Under the pieces are notes generated by a model, which saw only the letters and a program-made list of their open reading frames with translations, had not been told where the DNA came from and made no database searches. From contig NZ_KB899637.1 in the NCBI RefSeq assembly GCF_000378405.1, positions 31,851 through 95,850 of the forward strand: DNA of 64,000 nucleotides. The letters are read 5' to 3'. The translations under genes were made by a program, and so were the position numbers. The stretch is from Succinimonas amylolytica DSM 2873. GTDB taxonomy: Bacteria; Pseudomonadota; Gammaproteobacteria; Enterobacterales; Succinivibrionaceae. Shown here piece after piece: positions 44,338 through 53,534 of the stretch. Every line of letters starts with the position of its first letter. Position 1 is the first letter of the stretch.

Positions 44338-44877
44338 CTACTTGTTGTGAACCTTTTTCAGAAAGGAGATGAAACGCAGATTCCAGCGGTGGTTGTCCAG
44401 AAGATCGTCCCGTCCCGTCCAGTAGGAGGTGAATTCTGCCAGCTGCCCCGGAGTATAGCTGATATCGGCGAGCCCTGCCAGTCTTGCGGTGTCCGGAAAG
44501 GTACTGTCAGGATGCCAGCTGTCATGCATCCGGTAGGTGTGCCGATCCGTGACCAGGGACTGCTGGTGAAGCGGAAGAATCATAAGTACCCCGTCCCACC
44601 AGTTTTCAAACTGCAGCCGCGCTCCCGGGGCCGGGCGGATCAGTCCGGCATTTATGAGCTCGCAGACGAAGCTGTTGAGATCGCCGGCCCGGGGGAGATA
44701 TTCCCGGATCGTGCCCCGTTCTCCTTTGCCGGAAACAGTGAGGGACGGGGTCAGTCTGTTGTAGTCAAGGGTAATGCGGCCGTTCAGACTCTGGGGCTTT
44801 ATGCCTACAGCATAAAGAAGCCGGGCTTCCAGGGAGAGGGGGCTTGCGGTCAGCTTTTTCAGTTCGGCGATATTCAT
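44338..44877 (-). CDS. DnaT-like ssDNA-binding domain protein
   Basis: 179 residues. The C-terminal half (DSWHPDSTFPDTARLAGLAD, YTPGQLAEFTSYWTGRDDLL, NHRWNLRFISFLKK) matches the DnaT single-stranded-DNA-binding domain. The N-terminal half (LSLEARLLYAVGIKPQ, ITLDYNRLTPSLTVSG) is a separate domain, possibly replication-associated. It may act in primosome assembly at stalled forks, but it could also be a phage-derived accessory factor. It lies upstream of cmoAB in the same direction. Confidence 0.75.
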   Translation of the reverse strand: MNIAELKKLTASPLSLEARLLYAVGIKPQSLNGRITLDYNRLTPSLTVSGKGERGTIREYLPRAGDLNSFVCELINAGLIRPAPGARLQFENWWDGVLMILPLHQQSLVTDRHTYRMHDSWHPDSTFPDTARLAGLADISYTPGQLAEFTSYWTGRDDLLDNHRWNLRFISFLKKVHNK

Positions 44878-45237
44878 TTTCGGAGTGACATTTCTGCAGG
44901 GACGTAACCTGAAGATCAGTGCCGGATCCGGAAATTTTTTCCGGGAGTCCGGGGAGAACTGTCAGATCATCAGAATTAAAATATAGCGCAATATACCGCA
45001 GTATCGGGGATAACAGATCGTTTGAAACGAAATTTTTTGAATCGGAATGAATTTAGGGGGTGATTTCAGACCCAGTCGAACCTGTAGCCCGACAGTGATA
45101 TCTGGTGATAGAATAGAAGAAGCAAGTCATAAGGCAATCAGATGTTCAGACATTGCGCCGGCAGGAGAGCTGAGCCATACCAGGTACAGGAGATGGACGG
45201 TGCTGCCGGGATGAACAGGAAAACGGCGGAATACGGA
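44878..45237. other. divergent intergenic region
   Basis: About 360 bases between divergently transcribed genes. It is AT-rich around 44970-45060, where promoters are likely. I see no additional gene or RNA. Confidence 0.45.
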
Positions 45238-45510
45238 ATGAAAGCAAAAATATCTATGGCAGCAGTGCTATTACTGGCCGGGGCTCTTGCGGGATGCTTC
45301 GGAAATGAGAAAGATCCTCCGGCAAAGCCCGAGATCAGCAGAGATGCGCTTCCAGAGGGCAGAGTGATTACTCCGAACAATCGCTGCGGTCAGGGATTCA
45401 GCTGGTGTGAAAAGCAGGGGAAATGCTTAAAGCCTCTGGCTCTTCTCAAGGGACGCGATATTCACGATCTGAAAAAGATTTTCGAGCAGGAATGCGGCTC
45501 TCCCAGATAG
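45238..45510 (+). CDS. small lipoprotein of unknown function
   Basis: About 90 residues. A lipoprotein signal (ISMAAVLLLAGALAGC) ends at the lipobox Cys. The mature part has four Cys (RCGQGFSWCEKQGKCLKPLA, QECGS), which may form disulfides in the periplasm. The start MKAKISM is used because GGCGGA lies seven bases upstream; longer in-frame starts exist. Just upstream of cmoM on the same strand. Confidence 0.65.
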   Translation: MKAKISMAAVLLLAGALAGCFGNEKDPPAKPEISRDALPEGRVITPNNRCGQGFSWCEKQGKCLKPLALLKGRDIHDLKKIFEQECGSPR

Positions 45511-45526
45511 TCCGGGCATTTTTTTA

Positions 45527-46336
45527 ATGAAACTGAGCACATGCGGCGATCAGTCCTTTGACGACCGGGCGGCGGAATTCCGGGAACGCATATACGGTTC
45601 CGACAGAGGGCTTATCCGACTTGCCGTTCTCAGACAGGATTTTCAGGAAATTCTCCGGGCCTTTCCGGAGGGCGGGTCTCTGGATATCCTGGATGCCGGC
45701 GGCGGATTCGGAGCCTTTTCCCGGGAGCTGGCGTATGCCGGGCACCGGGTAACCGTCATCGATATTTCTGAGGAAATGCTGGAAATCGGAAGACGGGATA
45801 CTGCGGGACACGATTTTTCCGGAACCGGCGGCTCTATCGTTTTTCAGCGGGGAGCCATTCAGGATCTTCCGGTGCTTTTCCCCGGGAGAACATTCGATAT
45901 CGTTATCTGCCATGCCGTGCTGGAGTGGCTGGCGGCTCCCTTTGACGCGCTTCCGGTGCTTGCCGGCATGGTGCGGGAGTCCGGCTGGCTCTCTCTTCTG
46001 GTGTATAACCGCACAGCTCTCCTTTTTAAAAGTCTTGTGGTAGGAAATTACCGTTATCTTGAAAACGGCATGCGCCCTCTGCGCCGCAAAAGCAAAATGA
46101 GAATGACTCCTCCGAATCCTCTGGTGCCTGAGGAAGTAAGAAGGGCCTTGTCCGGTCTGGGATTTCCGGATACTGAAATGAGCGGAGTCCGGGTTTTTCA
46201 TGACTATATGGCCCGTTATCATCTTGCGGAAATTCCGGGGGAGGAAATTCTTTCCTGGGAGCTGAAAATGTGCCGGCATCCCGATTTCGTCAGTCTGGGA
46301 AGGTATGTCCATATATTCGGAAGCAGAAAGGCCTGA
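45527..46336 (+). CDS. cmoM: tRNA carboxymethoxyuridine methyltransferase CmoM (SmtA)
   Basis: 269 residues with SAM motif LDAGGGFGAFSREL, HAVLEWLAAPFDALPVL, and the C-terminal GVRVFHDYMARYHLAEIPGE and SLGRYVHI blocks, all as in E. coli CmoM. It methylates cmo5U34 to mcmo5U34 after CmoA and CmoB have acted. All three genes lie within about 4 kb, on opposite strands. Confidence 0.93.
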   Translation: MKLSTCGDQSFDDRAAEFRERIYGSDRGLIRLAVLRQDFQEILRAFPEGGSLDILDAGGGFGAFSRELAYAGHRVTVIDISEEMLEIGRRDTAGHDFSGTGGSIVFQRGAIQDLPVLFPGRTFDIVICHAVLEWLAAPFDALPVLAGMVRESGWLSLLVYNRTALLFKSLVVGNYRYLENGMRPLRRKSKMRMTPPNPLVPEEVRRALSGLGFPDTEMSGVRVFHDYMARYHLAEIPGEEILSWELKMCRHPDFVSLGRYVHIFGSRKA

Positions 46337-46466
46337 ATTCTGCTTCCGCTGTCTCTCCGCGGCAAAAGTGCCAGTTATCTGTGATCCGGGAGGCAAAATC
46401 GGAAGCACTTTTTTCAATGCTGTAACTTCTTACAGAAAATAATCGTTTTATGACTAACCAGGGGTA

Positions 46467-46483
46467 CCGGGAATTAATCCCGG
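46467..46483. promoter_or_regulatory. perfect palindrome within direct repeats upstream of the giant gene
   Basis: CCGGGA-ATTAA-TCCCGG lies between two direct copies of GACTAACC (46452-46459 and 46483-46490), about 100-130 bases before the 1848-residue gene. The arrangement resembles a regulator-binding region. The rest of 46337-46588 shows no gene. Confidence 0.4.
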
Positions 46484-46588
46484 ACTAACCGAAATCGGAA
46501 ATTCCCGAGAATAAACCGGGAAGTGTGAATATGTGCTGTCCATTGCAGGCAGAAACAGCTTGGATTATGACAAAAACAGAGGGAAGGT

Positions 46589-49500
46589 ATGACCGGAGTC
46601 AACAGCTTAAATAATAACGGTGCGGGAAACGTCCTGAATCAGATACCTGTTAATGCTCCGGGAAACGGCAATAATGCCGGAGGAATCAATAATAATGTCA
46701 GAAATAACGAACTCGAAGCTCTCAGACTGGGCTTCGATGTTTTTATGGAAAACGGCAAGATAAAGGCCAGCGAACGTTCCGTATCCTCCCTGACCCTGAG
46801 CAGAAAATTTGCTGCTATTGAAAGTCAGGTTGACAGCGCTGTTGCCGACCGGGCGAACATGACCCTGGCGGATCTGACACGCCTTCTTCTGGATCATTCC
46901 GAGAATGTAAAATCCCAGGACGGAAAGTACAAGGCGCTTTTCAGGGATGCCAAAGAGTCCGTGGCTCTGGATAATTTCATGCTGGACATGGTTAAAAAGC
47001 TGGTAGGCGCCACCTGTTTTGGCGGGCACGCTCCTAATCAGGTTCCCCCTCTGAAAACGGAAATTGACAATGTTCTTGCGAAGATAATGAAGGGGAATTA
47101 CCGGAATATAGACAGAAAAGCGGTGCTTTCCGAGCTGGCGTCTGCGGTGGATCGGGTAAAGGCCATGGTTGTTTCCGGAAACGGGGAGCGAAAGAATGAA
47201 GCTCTCGCTCTTCTGAACGATATCCAAAACCGTTTTGCGGCTATTGTCGAAAACCGTAGTATCGCGCTGCAAAACCTTTCTAAGGCGCTAAAGTCAAATA
47301 TCAAAGTAAGCTTTAACAGCCCGGAAAATATTCTCGGAATGGGCTGTCTCCTGAAAAAGTGCCAGGTGGATCTGGAAAAGGTGGCCACCATGCCCAGAAT
47401 CAGGGTCAGCGATCTTACAGAGAAGGTAACCTCCGGTGAAATGAGTGTCCGGGAGGCTATCAGCAACAGCCCCGGATGCCGTACTCTTATGAATGAGTTT
47501 TCCGAGGCAAATCTTGAAAAATACCAGAAAGAGCTTGGGGATCTGGATGAAGCTTCCGGCGGCCTCGAAGCCAAAAAAATCGCTTTACGGAATCGCATTC
47601 CCCATAACTGGACCGAAAATGCGGAGGCCAGGAGGGATATCAGGGATTTCACTGCCGACGTGCTGGAGCGTGTAAAGCTGCTTAATCTGGTGAAGGAGGA
47701 TGCGGAAGGATTCCTTACCGGAACCGATGCCGAAAAGCTCTATGCCGGGGCCGGACATTCCCATGAGGAGCGGATTTCAGCCGAGGTTGCGCGTCTCAAA
47801 TATATCTACGATGCCCTGGGAGGGGCGCAGGGAACCTCCCTGGAAAAGCTGGGTGCCGATACGGAGCTTTTTGCGCATGTCCTTAAAACCTTTGACTATG
47901 CGCCGGCTCTTTTGTTTAAGTTTCTGGGAAATGCCGGAGCCGTGGATGCTCTTCTGGCTCTCAGGCAGGATAATCCTTCCGATGACACCGTAAGACAGAG
48001 CATTAATACCCTGGCGCAGTTTATTCACAGTCCGAACAGTGATTTTGACAGTATGATGCTTGCCTCCCTGCTGGGGGGCATCTCACAGGAGGAGCTTCCG
48101 GCGTCGGCCCAGGTTATCATGCAAAACCTGCCGGTCAGGATAGAGCTTACTAAGGACGTTCTTTCCTGTCTCAACTATGTTGTCAGCGGCCATGACGAAA
48201 ACCGTTCTCCGCTCAATATCAGTATGAAGGATCTGCAGAAAGCATACCGGAGAGTGTGCAATCCGGGTCCCGGACTTGTGAAGCTTCTCAGGGACAATCA
48301 CTGCGAGCAGGATCTCAGAACTGTTGAAAATATCATCATCAAGGCGGCCTATCATCAGTTTCTTGCCGATCATCCGACAGCGCAGGACGAAACTGACGGA
48401 TTCCGGCTGCCCTTTAAGGACAATGTCCGGTTCCAGCAGGCCATGAATATTTCGGATACCGATATGGGCGGGAAGATCAATGTTGCCAGATATAACGGTT
48501 TCGATCCCACAGCCGTCAATATCAGAAATACCGAGATGGCCACGTTCCTGAAATGCTTCAATGTCATGATGAGCCACAGCGACTTTATTGACAGCTGTGC
48601 CAAAATTCCTGCCGTGCACCTTACGGAAAGATTTACGGAGTCTCTAGGCCCCAGGATGAAGGAATTCTTTAAGGGAATTATCAGCTTCTATAACACTAAA
48701 AAGCAGGAGGCAAACGGCGACGAGGCGAAGCTCAGGGAGCTTAGAGCCGCCATTAATCCTGCGAGCTTTAACGAATTCTATGCGGCATTCAAGCGCTGCA
48801 ATACCTCCCGCGAGCTCATGACGTTTTTCGAGAACAACACGCAGAAGTTTACGGAGCTCTTTATTGCTTCCAACAAACTGACCCTGGACAGCATAAAACA
48901 GCATAACGAGACTGCTCTTCGGGACAGTCAGCGCCTTATGGAAAATCTCCATCTGGATGATCTTGTGAAATTCAGCCGCGCCGCATCTTCCCAGGTGGGA
49001 GCTGAAATCAAATCCGTAGCCGGCACTGAGGAGCTTCTCCAGGAGGTGGCAAAGATGCAGGGCAGTGCCGGACTGGGATTTCTGGCAGCCTCGGTGGAGA
49101 ATCTGTTTGCCCGGACGGTTATCGATATCCTGCCCAAGGGACACACCTATTTCGGCCTGTCCGCGGATGATTTCAGGAAGCCTGCCAGGCTTAATGATAT
49201 TGCCAGTGCCCTCAGAAGCGTTCCCCAGGATCTGCGGGAAACCGCTGATTTCAAATTTGCCTTCCTGAGCTATGCAAAGCTGTCACGGCTGGCAGCCAGA
49301 AACCCGGGCAAGGCAGAGTTTTCTGAACAGGAGCTGATAGATGCCCGTGTCGGCAAGCGTCAGGTCAGGGAGCTAATTAACAGTATTCGTGCCGATGCCC
49401 CTGTTGGCGGTAACCGGAACGGGGTCAACGATCCGGTTCTCCGGACATACGCTGTGCTGGACAATAACTATGTCAGCGAGGATACGCTCCTGAAATTCTG

Positions 49501-52135
49501 TATCAATGATGCGCATTTTTCCGACAATGATCGCAGGGAAGCTCTTAAGAAGCTCACTCTGACTGATGACATGTTTGTTCCGGAGAACAATATTTTTGTA
49601 GGCAACAAGGCTGAGGGAGAGGCTATCAGAAGCAAAATTCAGCAGGCGATAGACAATGCCAGAAAGGCGCTGAAGGACGATAATGCCAGTGTTCATACTG
49701 TTCTCAGGAAGCTCTATACCCAGATTTCGAATTGTCTGGCCCGGGATAACACTCATAACGTTACGAGTGCCCTGGTATATCTGACCCCGTATTTTGAGAA
49801 GGAGTTCCAGGGAGCAAAGATAGAAAGTCACCAGAACTTTATCACCCGGAAATTCAATGATATGTTTTCTTCCGGCAAAACGGTTCAAAGACTGCGCGAC
49901 TCTCTGGTCAGCACCTCCGCCGAGGTGTCCCGCGGTATTACCGGGATGATGAGCACCTTCCGTGCCGGCAGCCGGAGCGGGGATGCGGCGGTCAGCGAGC
50001 TTATGAAGAATGAGCTGGTTTCCATGATGGCGGAGAAGGCTCTGCGCCGGGTGGCCTACAGCAATAACTTCAGTACCTATGCCGATTTCAAGTTTGAGTT
50101 TTCACAGAACCCGAATATTGCCGGAAAGGGGCGCGATGCTGTTATCAAAGAGGCCGTAGGCTATCTGAAGGCAGATCTGGCAGTTGATGACGTGGTGCTC
50201 GAGAAGATGATAAGGCAGCTTACCTCTTCAGACCTGTACAGCAATGACACCACTTCTAAGAGCAAATATGCCAGGAGGGCCGTCAGAAGCTTCGGAAGAG
50301 CCTTTATGTCAACTAAGGTCGTATCTTCTGTTTCCGCCGGATATAAGGCGATGAAATCCTGGTTCACCCGTACCCCCAGGGATGCGAAGGTCTATGAGGC
50401 GATTTCCGGTAAGGTGCTGACCAGCCTGGCGGAGGGGCAGACCCTGGTACATACCAAGGACAACAAGGTTTCCGTTGAGGCCGGGAAGAACTTCAATGTG
50501 GGAAATCTGCAGGTGGGGGCCAGTGCCGGAATAAGTCTGGGTGCCGGTTCCAATCTTGAAGTTGAGCGCACTTCCGCCCGGGAATATACTTTCCGGATGT
50601 CCGCTTCTCTCGGTGCCAGTCTGGGCATTGGCGCCACTCTGGGGTCGGTTGCTGATCCCACCCTGGCTGCCAAGGTAGAATTCGGCGGCAATTACCAGCG
50701 GGGCTATTCCGTAACTTTCGGAGAAGAAGAGGCCGTAGAGTTTCTGGCAAAAATCATGGCCAGCAATCTGAATCAGGGGGATTTCCGGAATTCGAAGGAT
50801 ATCAGAAAGCAGACTGTTAAAAACTTTGATTTCAGCGCTGCGGCAGAGGGAAATGCCAAGGGCTCTGCGCAGGTAATAACGGGGAATGATGATTCCAGCG
50901 GCTATGATCCGCTGCAGTTCAGTGCCAGTGCGGAATTTGGGGTGTCCAGGGAATGGGCTCATGAAGTTGGCACCTCTTCCCATAAGTTTACTAAGAATGT
51001 CACCGTTACTGCTTCTGTCGGAGTTGAAGCGATATTTTCGCTGAAAAACAAGCTTCTGGACGGGGCTAATCCCGAAAAGATGGGAGATGACAGCGGCGAA
51101 GATGACGGCACTGATACCAGGAATCTGGGGGAGAAATCCCGTGATGAGATCGATCCGGAGCTTCTGAAATACAATGATGACAGCAAGGATATCGGTTCTG
51201 CGGATAAGATTGCGCACCTTTTTACCAATCATAAGAAGGCGCTTAATGATCAGTTCTTTTCGGAGATGATTGTGAAGCGCTTCTCCGGCAGAAAATATCT
51301 GCCCACGGACAATAGCAGCTGGAAAGCCAAGGATGACTTTGAGAAATACCAGCATGATCCCGGACGCTACATTGCGGAAAGCATTGTGAATTTTGCGCAA
51401 ACCAACATAACTGATAAGGCAGTAGCTGATTTTGACGGCTTTCTGACCTATCTGGGCAAGAAGATCCCCGGTATCAGTCAGGCCCTGGAATTCAAGGAGA
51501 AGATTTCCGAGCTGGTAACCTCTTTTGAAGGGCTGATAAACAAGCTGGATACTCCGAACTTCAGGTATGATCTGGGGCTTAAGCTTGGAGATGATTCCGG
51601 TGAGCTTCTGGCGGTAAATGTGGGTGCCAGCTACATATGCGAGACTGCCACTTCCTATGAGACGAATCTCATGCAGAATGAGCTCAGATCCGTTGAGCAG
51701 ACGACCAAGATCGAGCCTGAGGAAAAGGGAAGTGCCAGTACCAAGAAAACCAATAACGTCCGTTTCCTGTCCCAGACCATGAAAAAGCTGGGCTTTTCCA
51801 AAAGACAGATGGAAAAGGCCATTGCGCAGCTTAATGTTATCCAGCTTGGCGACGAGTCCCTGGAGTCCATTGAGATTGTCCGGGCCGGCAAGAAGGCGTC
51901 TCTGGCCAAAATATCCAGAAAGCTGCACCGGGAAGGAGGGAGCTTTGCGGCAAAGCTCGGCTCCAGGGTTGATTCCATGAAGGATGCGGATTTTACTCCG
52001 CTGAAGATTGTCTTCAATACTGTTAAGAAGATTGACAAAACCTCTGCCGGAATCAGTGCGGGAGGAGTTATCAAGCTCAGTCTGTCGGCAGAAGAGACCT
52101 TAAACAGCACAAAGAGCTACGAGGTTGAGTTTTAA
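46589..52135 (+). CDS. giant 1848-residue putative secreted effector
   Basis: No signal peptide. Asn makes up 15 of the first 40 residues, giving a disordered Asn/Gly/Ser-rich N-terminus such as type III secretion signals have. Residues about 50-1280 are mostly helical and globular with no domain I recognise. The last 550 residues contain Gly/Ala-rich amphipathic strand clusters (for example GNLQVGASAGISLGAGS near 1300, ASAEFGVSREW near 1450, AVNVGASYICETATSYETN near 1675, GGVIKLSLSAEETL and a final Phe at 1848). Size, a following small chaperone and a beta-rich end recall AvrE/DspE effectors, which form pores. That link is architectural, not a proven homology. Confidence 0.7.
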   Translation: MTGVNSLNNNGAGNVLNQIPVNAPGNGNNAGGINNNVRNNELEALRLGFDVFMENGKIKASERSVSSLTLSRKFAAIESQVDSAVADRANMTLADLTRLLLDHSENVKSQDGKYKALFRDAKESVALDNFMLDMVKKLVGATCFGGHAPNQVPPLKTEIDNVLAKIMKGNYRNIDRKAVLSELASAVDRVKAMVVSGNGERKNEALALLNDIQNRFAAIVENRSIALQNLSKALKSNIKVSFNSPENILGMGCLLKKCQVDLEKVATMPRIRVSDLTEKVTSGEMSVREAISNSPGCRTLMNEFSEANLEKYQKELGDLDEASGGLEAKKIALRNRIPHNWTENAEARRDIRDFTADVLERVKLLNLVKEDAEGFLTGTDAEKLYAGAGHSHEERISAEVARLKYIYDALGGAQGTSLEKLGADTELFAHVLKTFDYAPALLFKFLGNAGAVDALLALRQDNPSDDTVRQSINTLAQFIHSPNSDFDSMMLASLLGGISQEELPASAQVIMQNLPVRIELTKDVLSCLNYVVSGHDENRSPLNISMKDLQKAYRRVCNPGPGLVKLLRDNHCEQDLRTVENIIIKAAYHQFLADHPTAQDETDGFRLPFKDNVRFQQAMNISDTDMGGKINVARYNGFDPTAVNIRNTEMATFLKCFNVMMSHSDFIDSCAKIPAVHLTERFTESLGPRMKEFFKGIISFYNTKKQEANGDEAKLRELRAAINPASFNEFYAAFKRCNTSRELMTFFENNTQKFTELFIASNKLTLDSIKQHNETALRDSQRLMENLHLDDLVKFSRAASSQVGAEIKSVAGTEELLQEVAKMQGSAGLGFLAASVENLFARTVIDILPKGHTYFGLSADDFRKPARLNDIASALRSVPQDLRETADFKFAFLSYAKLSRLAARNPGKAEFSEQELIDARVGKRQVRELINSIRADAPVGGNRNGVNDPVLRTYAVLDNNYVSEDTLLKFCINDAHFSDNDRREALKKLTLTDDMFVPENNIFVGNKAEGEAIRSKIQQAIDNARKALKDDNASVHTVLRKLYTQISNCLARDNTHNVTSALVYLTPYFEKEFQGAKIESHQNFITRKFNDMFSSGKTVQRLRDSLVSTSAEVSRGITGMMSTFRAGSRSGDAAVSELMKNELVSMMAEKALRRVAYSNNFSTYADFKFEFSQNPNIAGKGRDAVIKEAVGYLKADLAVDDVVLEKMIRQLTSSDLYSNDTTSKSKYARRAVRSFGRAFMSTKVVSSVSAGYKAMKSWFTRTPRDAKVYEAISGKVLTSLAEGQTLVHTKDNKVSVEAGKNFNVGNLQVGASAGISLGAGSNLEVERTSAREYTFRMSASLGASLGIGATLGSVADPTLAAKVEFGGNYQRGYSVTFGEEEAVEFLAKIMASNLNQGDFRNSKDIRKQTVKNFDFSAAAEGNAKGSAQVITGNDDSSGYDPLQFSASAEFGVSREWAHEVGTSSHKFTKNVTVTASVGVEAIFSLKNKLLDGANPEKMGDDSGEDDGTDTRNLGEKSRDEIDPELLKYNDDSKDIGSADKIAHLFTNHKKALNDQFFSEMIVKRFSGRKYLPTDNSSWKAKDDFEKYQHDPGRYIAESIVNFAQTNITDKAVADFDGFLTYLGKKIPGISQALEFKEKISELVTSFEGLINKLDTPNFRYDLGLKLGDDSGELLAVNVGASYICETATSYETNLMQNELRSVEQTTKIEPEEKGSASTKKTNNVRFLSQTMKKLGFSKRQMEKAIAQLNVIQLGDESLESIEIVRAGKKASLAKISRKLHREGGSFAAKLGSRVDSMKDADFTPLKIVFNTVKKIDKTSAGISAGGVIKLSLSAEETLNSTKSYEVEF

Positions 52136-52165
52136 GAGCAGGGAGAGTGGAAGTCTCCGGAGAAA

Positions 52166-52194
52166 GCCCCATGAGAATATATTTATGATGGGGC
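52166..52194 (+). other. hairpin between the giant gene and its chaperone
   Basis: GCCCCAT / ATGGGGC with an AT-rich 15-base loop, just before the strong ribosome-binding site GGAGGAGGA of the next gene. It could stabilise the mRNA or adjust chaperone translation; there is no T run. Confidence 0.5.
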
Positions 52195-52215
52195 ACCCCG
52201 GGGAGGAGGAATGCG

Positions 52216-52512
52216 ATGATAGATTACCTTAACGGGATATTTGCCAAAGCCGGGATTCCGCTCAGCCCCTTTGACCGGGAGACCGGAATCTCCGAAAACG
52301 ATCTTAACGGAATCCATGTGTCCCTGACTTATTCGAAAGACCTTAAAAGTCTTCTGGTCAGCGGAGTTATCATGGACATTGATGATTTGTACGATCCGCT
52401 CTTTAAAAAGCTGGAGAAAAAGGTTCTCAGCATGAATGCGGTGGATTTCCTGCCGGAAAAATTCCGTATTGGGATTGATGTTCTGGAGCTTCAGGTGATT
52501 ATTAGCGGCTGA
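52216..52512 (+). CDS. small chaperone-like protein, N-terminal piece (DspF/CesT-like)
   Basis: 98 residues, directly after the giant gene with a strong ribosome-binding site (GGAGGAGGA) and five-base spacing. It has the CesT-type order: helix (MIDYLNGIFAKAGIPLSPFD), strands (GIHVSLTYSKDLKSLLVSGV), helix 2 (DDLYDPLFKKLEKKVLSMNA) and strands (EKFRIGIDVLELQVIISG), but stops before the usual last helix. A 44-residue frame supplying such a helix starts at the overlapping TGATG. It probably binds the giant protein. Confidence 0.65.
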   Translation: MIDYLNGIFAKAGIPLSPFDRETGISENDLNGIHVSLTYSKDLKSLLVSGVIMDIDDLYDPLFKKLEKKVLSMNAVDFLPEKFRIGIDVLELQVIISG

Positions 52513-52646
52513 TGGGGCTGGATCGCCACGATGATAATCTGGCGGCCCTGGCGGAGAGACTGGTAAAAACCGCGATCTTCTACGCCACCGAAAGCCAGAA
52601 GATGCTGTTTTCCGAATACGAAAAAATGCAGAACAGCTGTGGCTGA
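52512..52646 (+). CDS. small chaperone C-terminal piece, coupled or frameshifted
   Basis: 44 residues (begins MGLDRHDDNLAALAERLVKT) whose ATG overlaps the preceding stop in TGATG. The helix ending FYATESQKML resembles the last helix of the CesT-type chaperone at 33.2 kb (FCIAASQKIA). Either the two pieces are separately translated by stop-start coupling or a single-base indel has split one gene. The -1 frame is closed by TAG at 52503, so a frameshift could only occur in the last few codons. Confidence 0.5.
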   Translation: MGLDRHDDNLAALAERLVKTAIFYATESQKMLFSEYEKMQNSCG

Positions 52647-52664
52647 TCCGGGACGGTCCGGAAA

Positions 52665-52692
52665 TAAAAAATCCCGTTCCTGAGGAACGGGA
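52665..52692 (-). terminator. terminator of the DUF2057 gene (minus strand)
   Basis: ATCCCGTTCC / GGAACGGGAT with a three-base loop, followed on the minus strand by T residues. Confidence 0.88.
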
Positions 52693-52715
52693 TACGGGGG
52701 GAATGCTGTCAGAAA

Positions 52716-53534
52716 TCAGTTCTTTTCAAGCCATTCCCGGAAAGCCTTTCTGGTGGCGGGATCGGCACTATTGTAAATTGATTTCAGTCCGTCAAGCATC
52801 TGTCCGTTGACCTTCGGGGTTTCGGCCGGCTTGTTCAGGGGTTCATTTCTGCGTGCAGATTCCAGGGCGTTTTCAGAGGTAAGAGGGATGCCGTCCTGAG
52901 TCCGGAGACTGTTGCCTTCAGTATTCTTGAGGTAGGTATTGCGTGCCTCGGCAGTGGATCTGATGGTGTCCGGGCAATCCTTGAAGCCGCTGTCCCGGCA
53001 GTTTGAGAGTTTCTGATCGTTGCGATTCTGCTTTGCAGTGTTTTCCGGAGATACGTAGAGAAGCCCCAGAGAATTAAGTTCAGTCAGAAAATCACGATCC
53101 AGCTGAAATCCCTTGTCTGACTGAAGAATAAAATACGAGGCCTTGTCCTTGGAGACGCTTTCCCCGTTGTTGGTGATAGTGATGGTCTGGTGATCGGCAA
53201 AATCCTGGGCACTGCCGTAGTCGCGGATTCGGGGGTAGGTAAAGGTGATGGAGTCGTTTTCCTGAACATCGGGAATATTGATTACGATGGGATCCGAGGC
53301 CGAGGCGATAATCTGATCCCCGCCGTGCTTGAAAAGCCCCTTGAAAAAAACAACGATCTGGTGCTGTCCCGGAGTCAGCTCAATCTCCCGGGGATCCGAG
53401 ATCACGCCGCCGGTTTTGGCTCCGTCCACGATGATGATACTGTAGTTTTTCGGAGCGGCAAATGTTGCGGCTTCAGCAGACAGAGAGAGTCCCAGTACGG
53501 CACAGCCCGCTAAAAATGATGAAATAATCTTCAT
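52716..53534 (-). CDS. exported DUF2057 (YccT-like) protein
   Basis: 272 residues. A signal peptide (MKIISSFLAGCAVLGLSLSA) precedes the DUF2057 domain (APKNYSIIIVDG, LTPGQHQIVVFFKGLF). The remainder is polar and helical with two Cys (NCRDSGFKDC). The family is periplasmic; in E. coli the YccT member restrains curli production. Its role here is unknown. It is transcribed away from the giant-gene locus and has its own terminator. Confidence 0.85.
   Translation of the reverse strand: MKIISSFLAGCAVLGLSLSAEAATFAAPKNYSIIIVDGAKTGGVISDPREIELTPGQHQIVVFFKGLFKHGGDQIIASASDPIVINIPDVQENDSITFTYPRIRDYGSAQDFADHQTITITNNGESVSKDKASYFILQSDKGFQLDRDFLTELNSLGLLYVSPENTAKQNRNDQKLSNCRDSGFKDCPDTIRSTAEARNTYLKNTEGNSLRTQDGIPLTSENALESARRNEPLNKPAETPKVNGQMLDGLKSIYNSADPATRKAFREWLEKN

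Noticed and set aside
50309-51928. Long minus-strand frame inside the giant gene
   Set aside because: It is antisense to a coherent ORF and shows no recognisable protein pattern.
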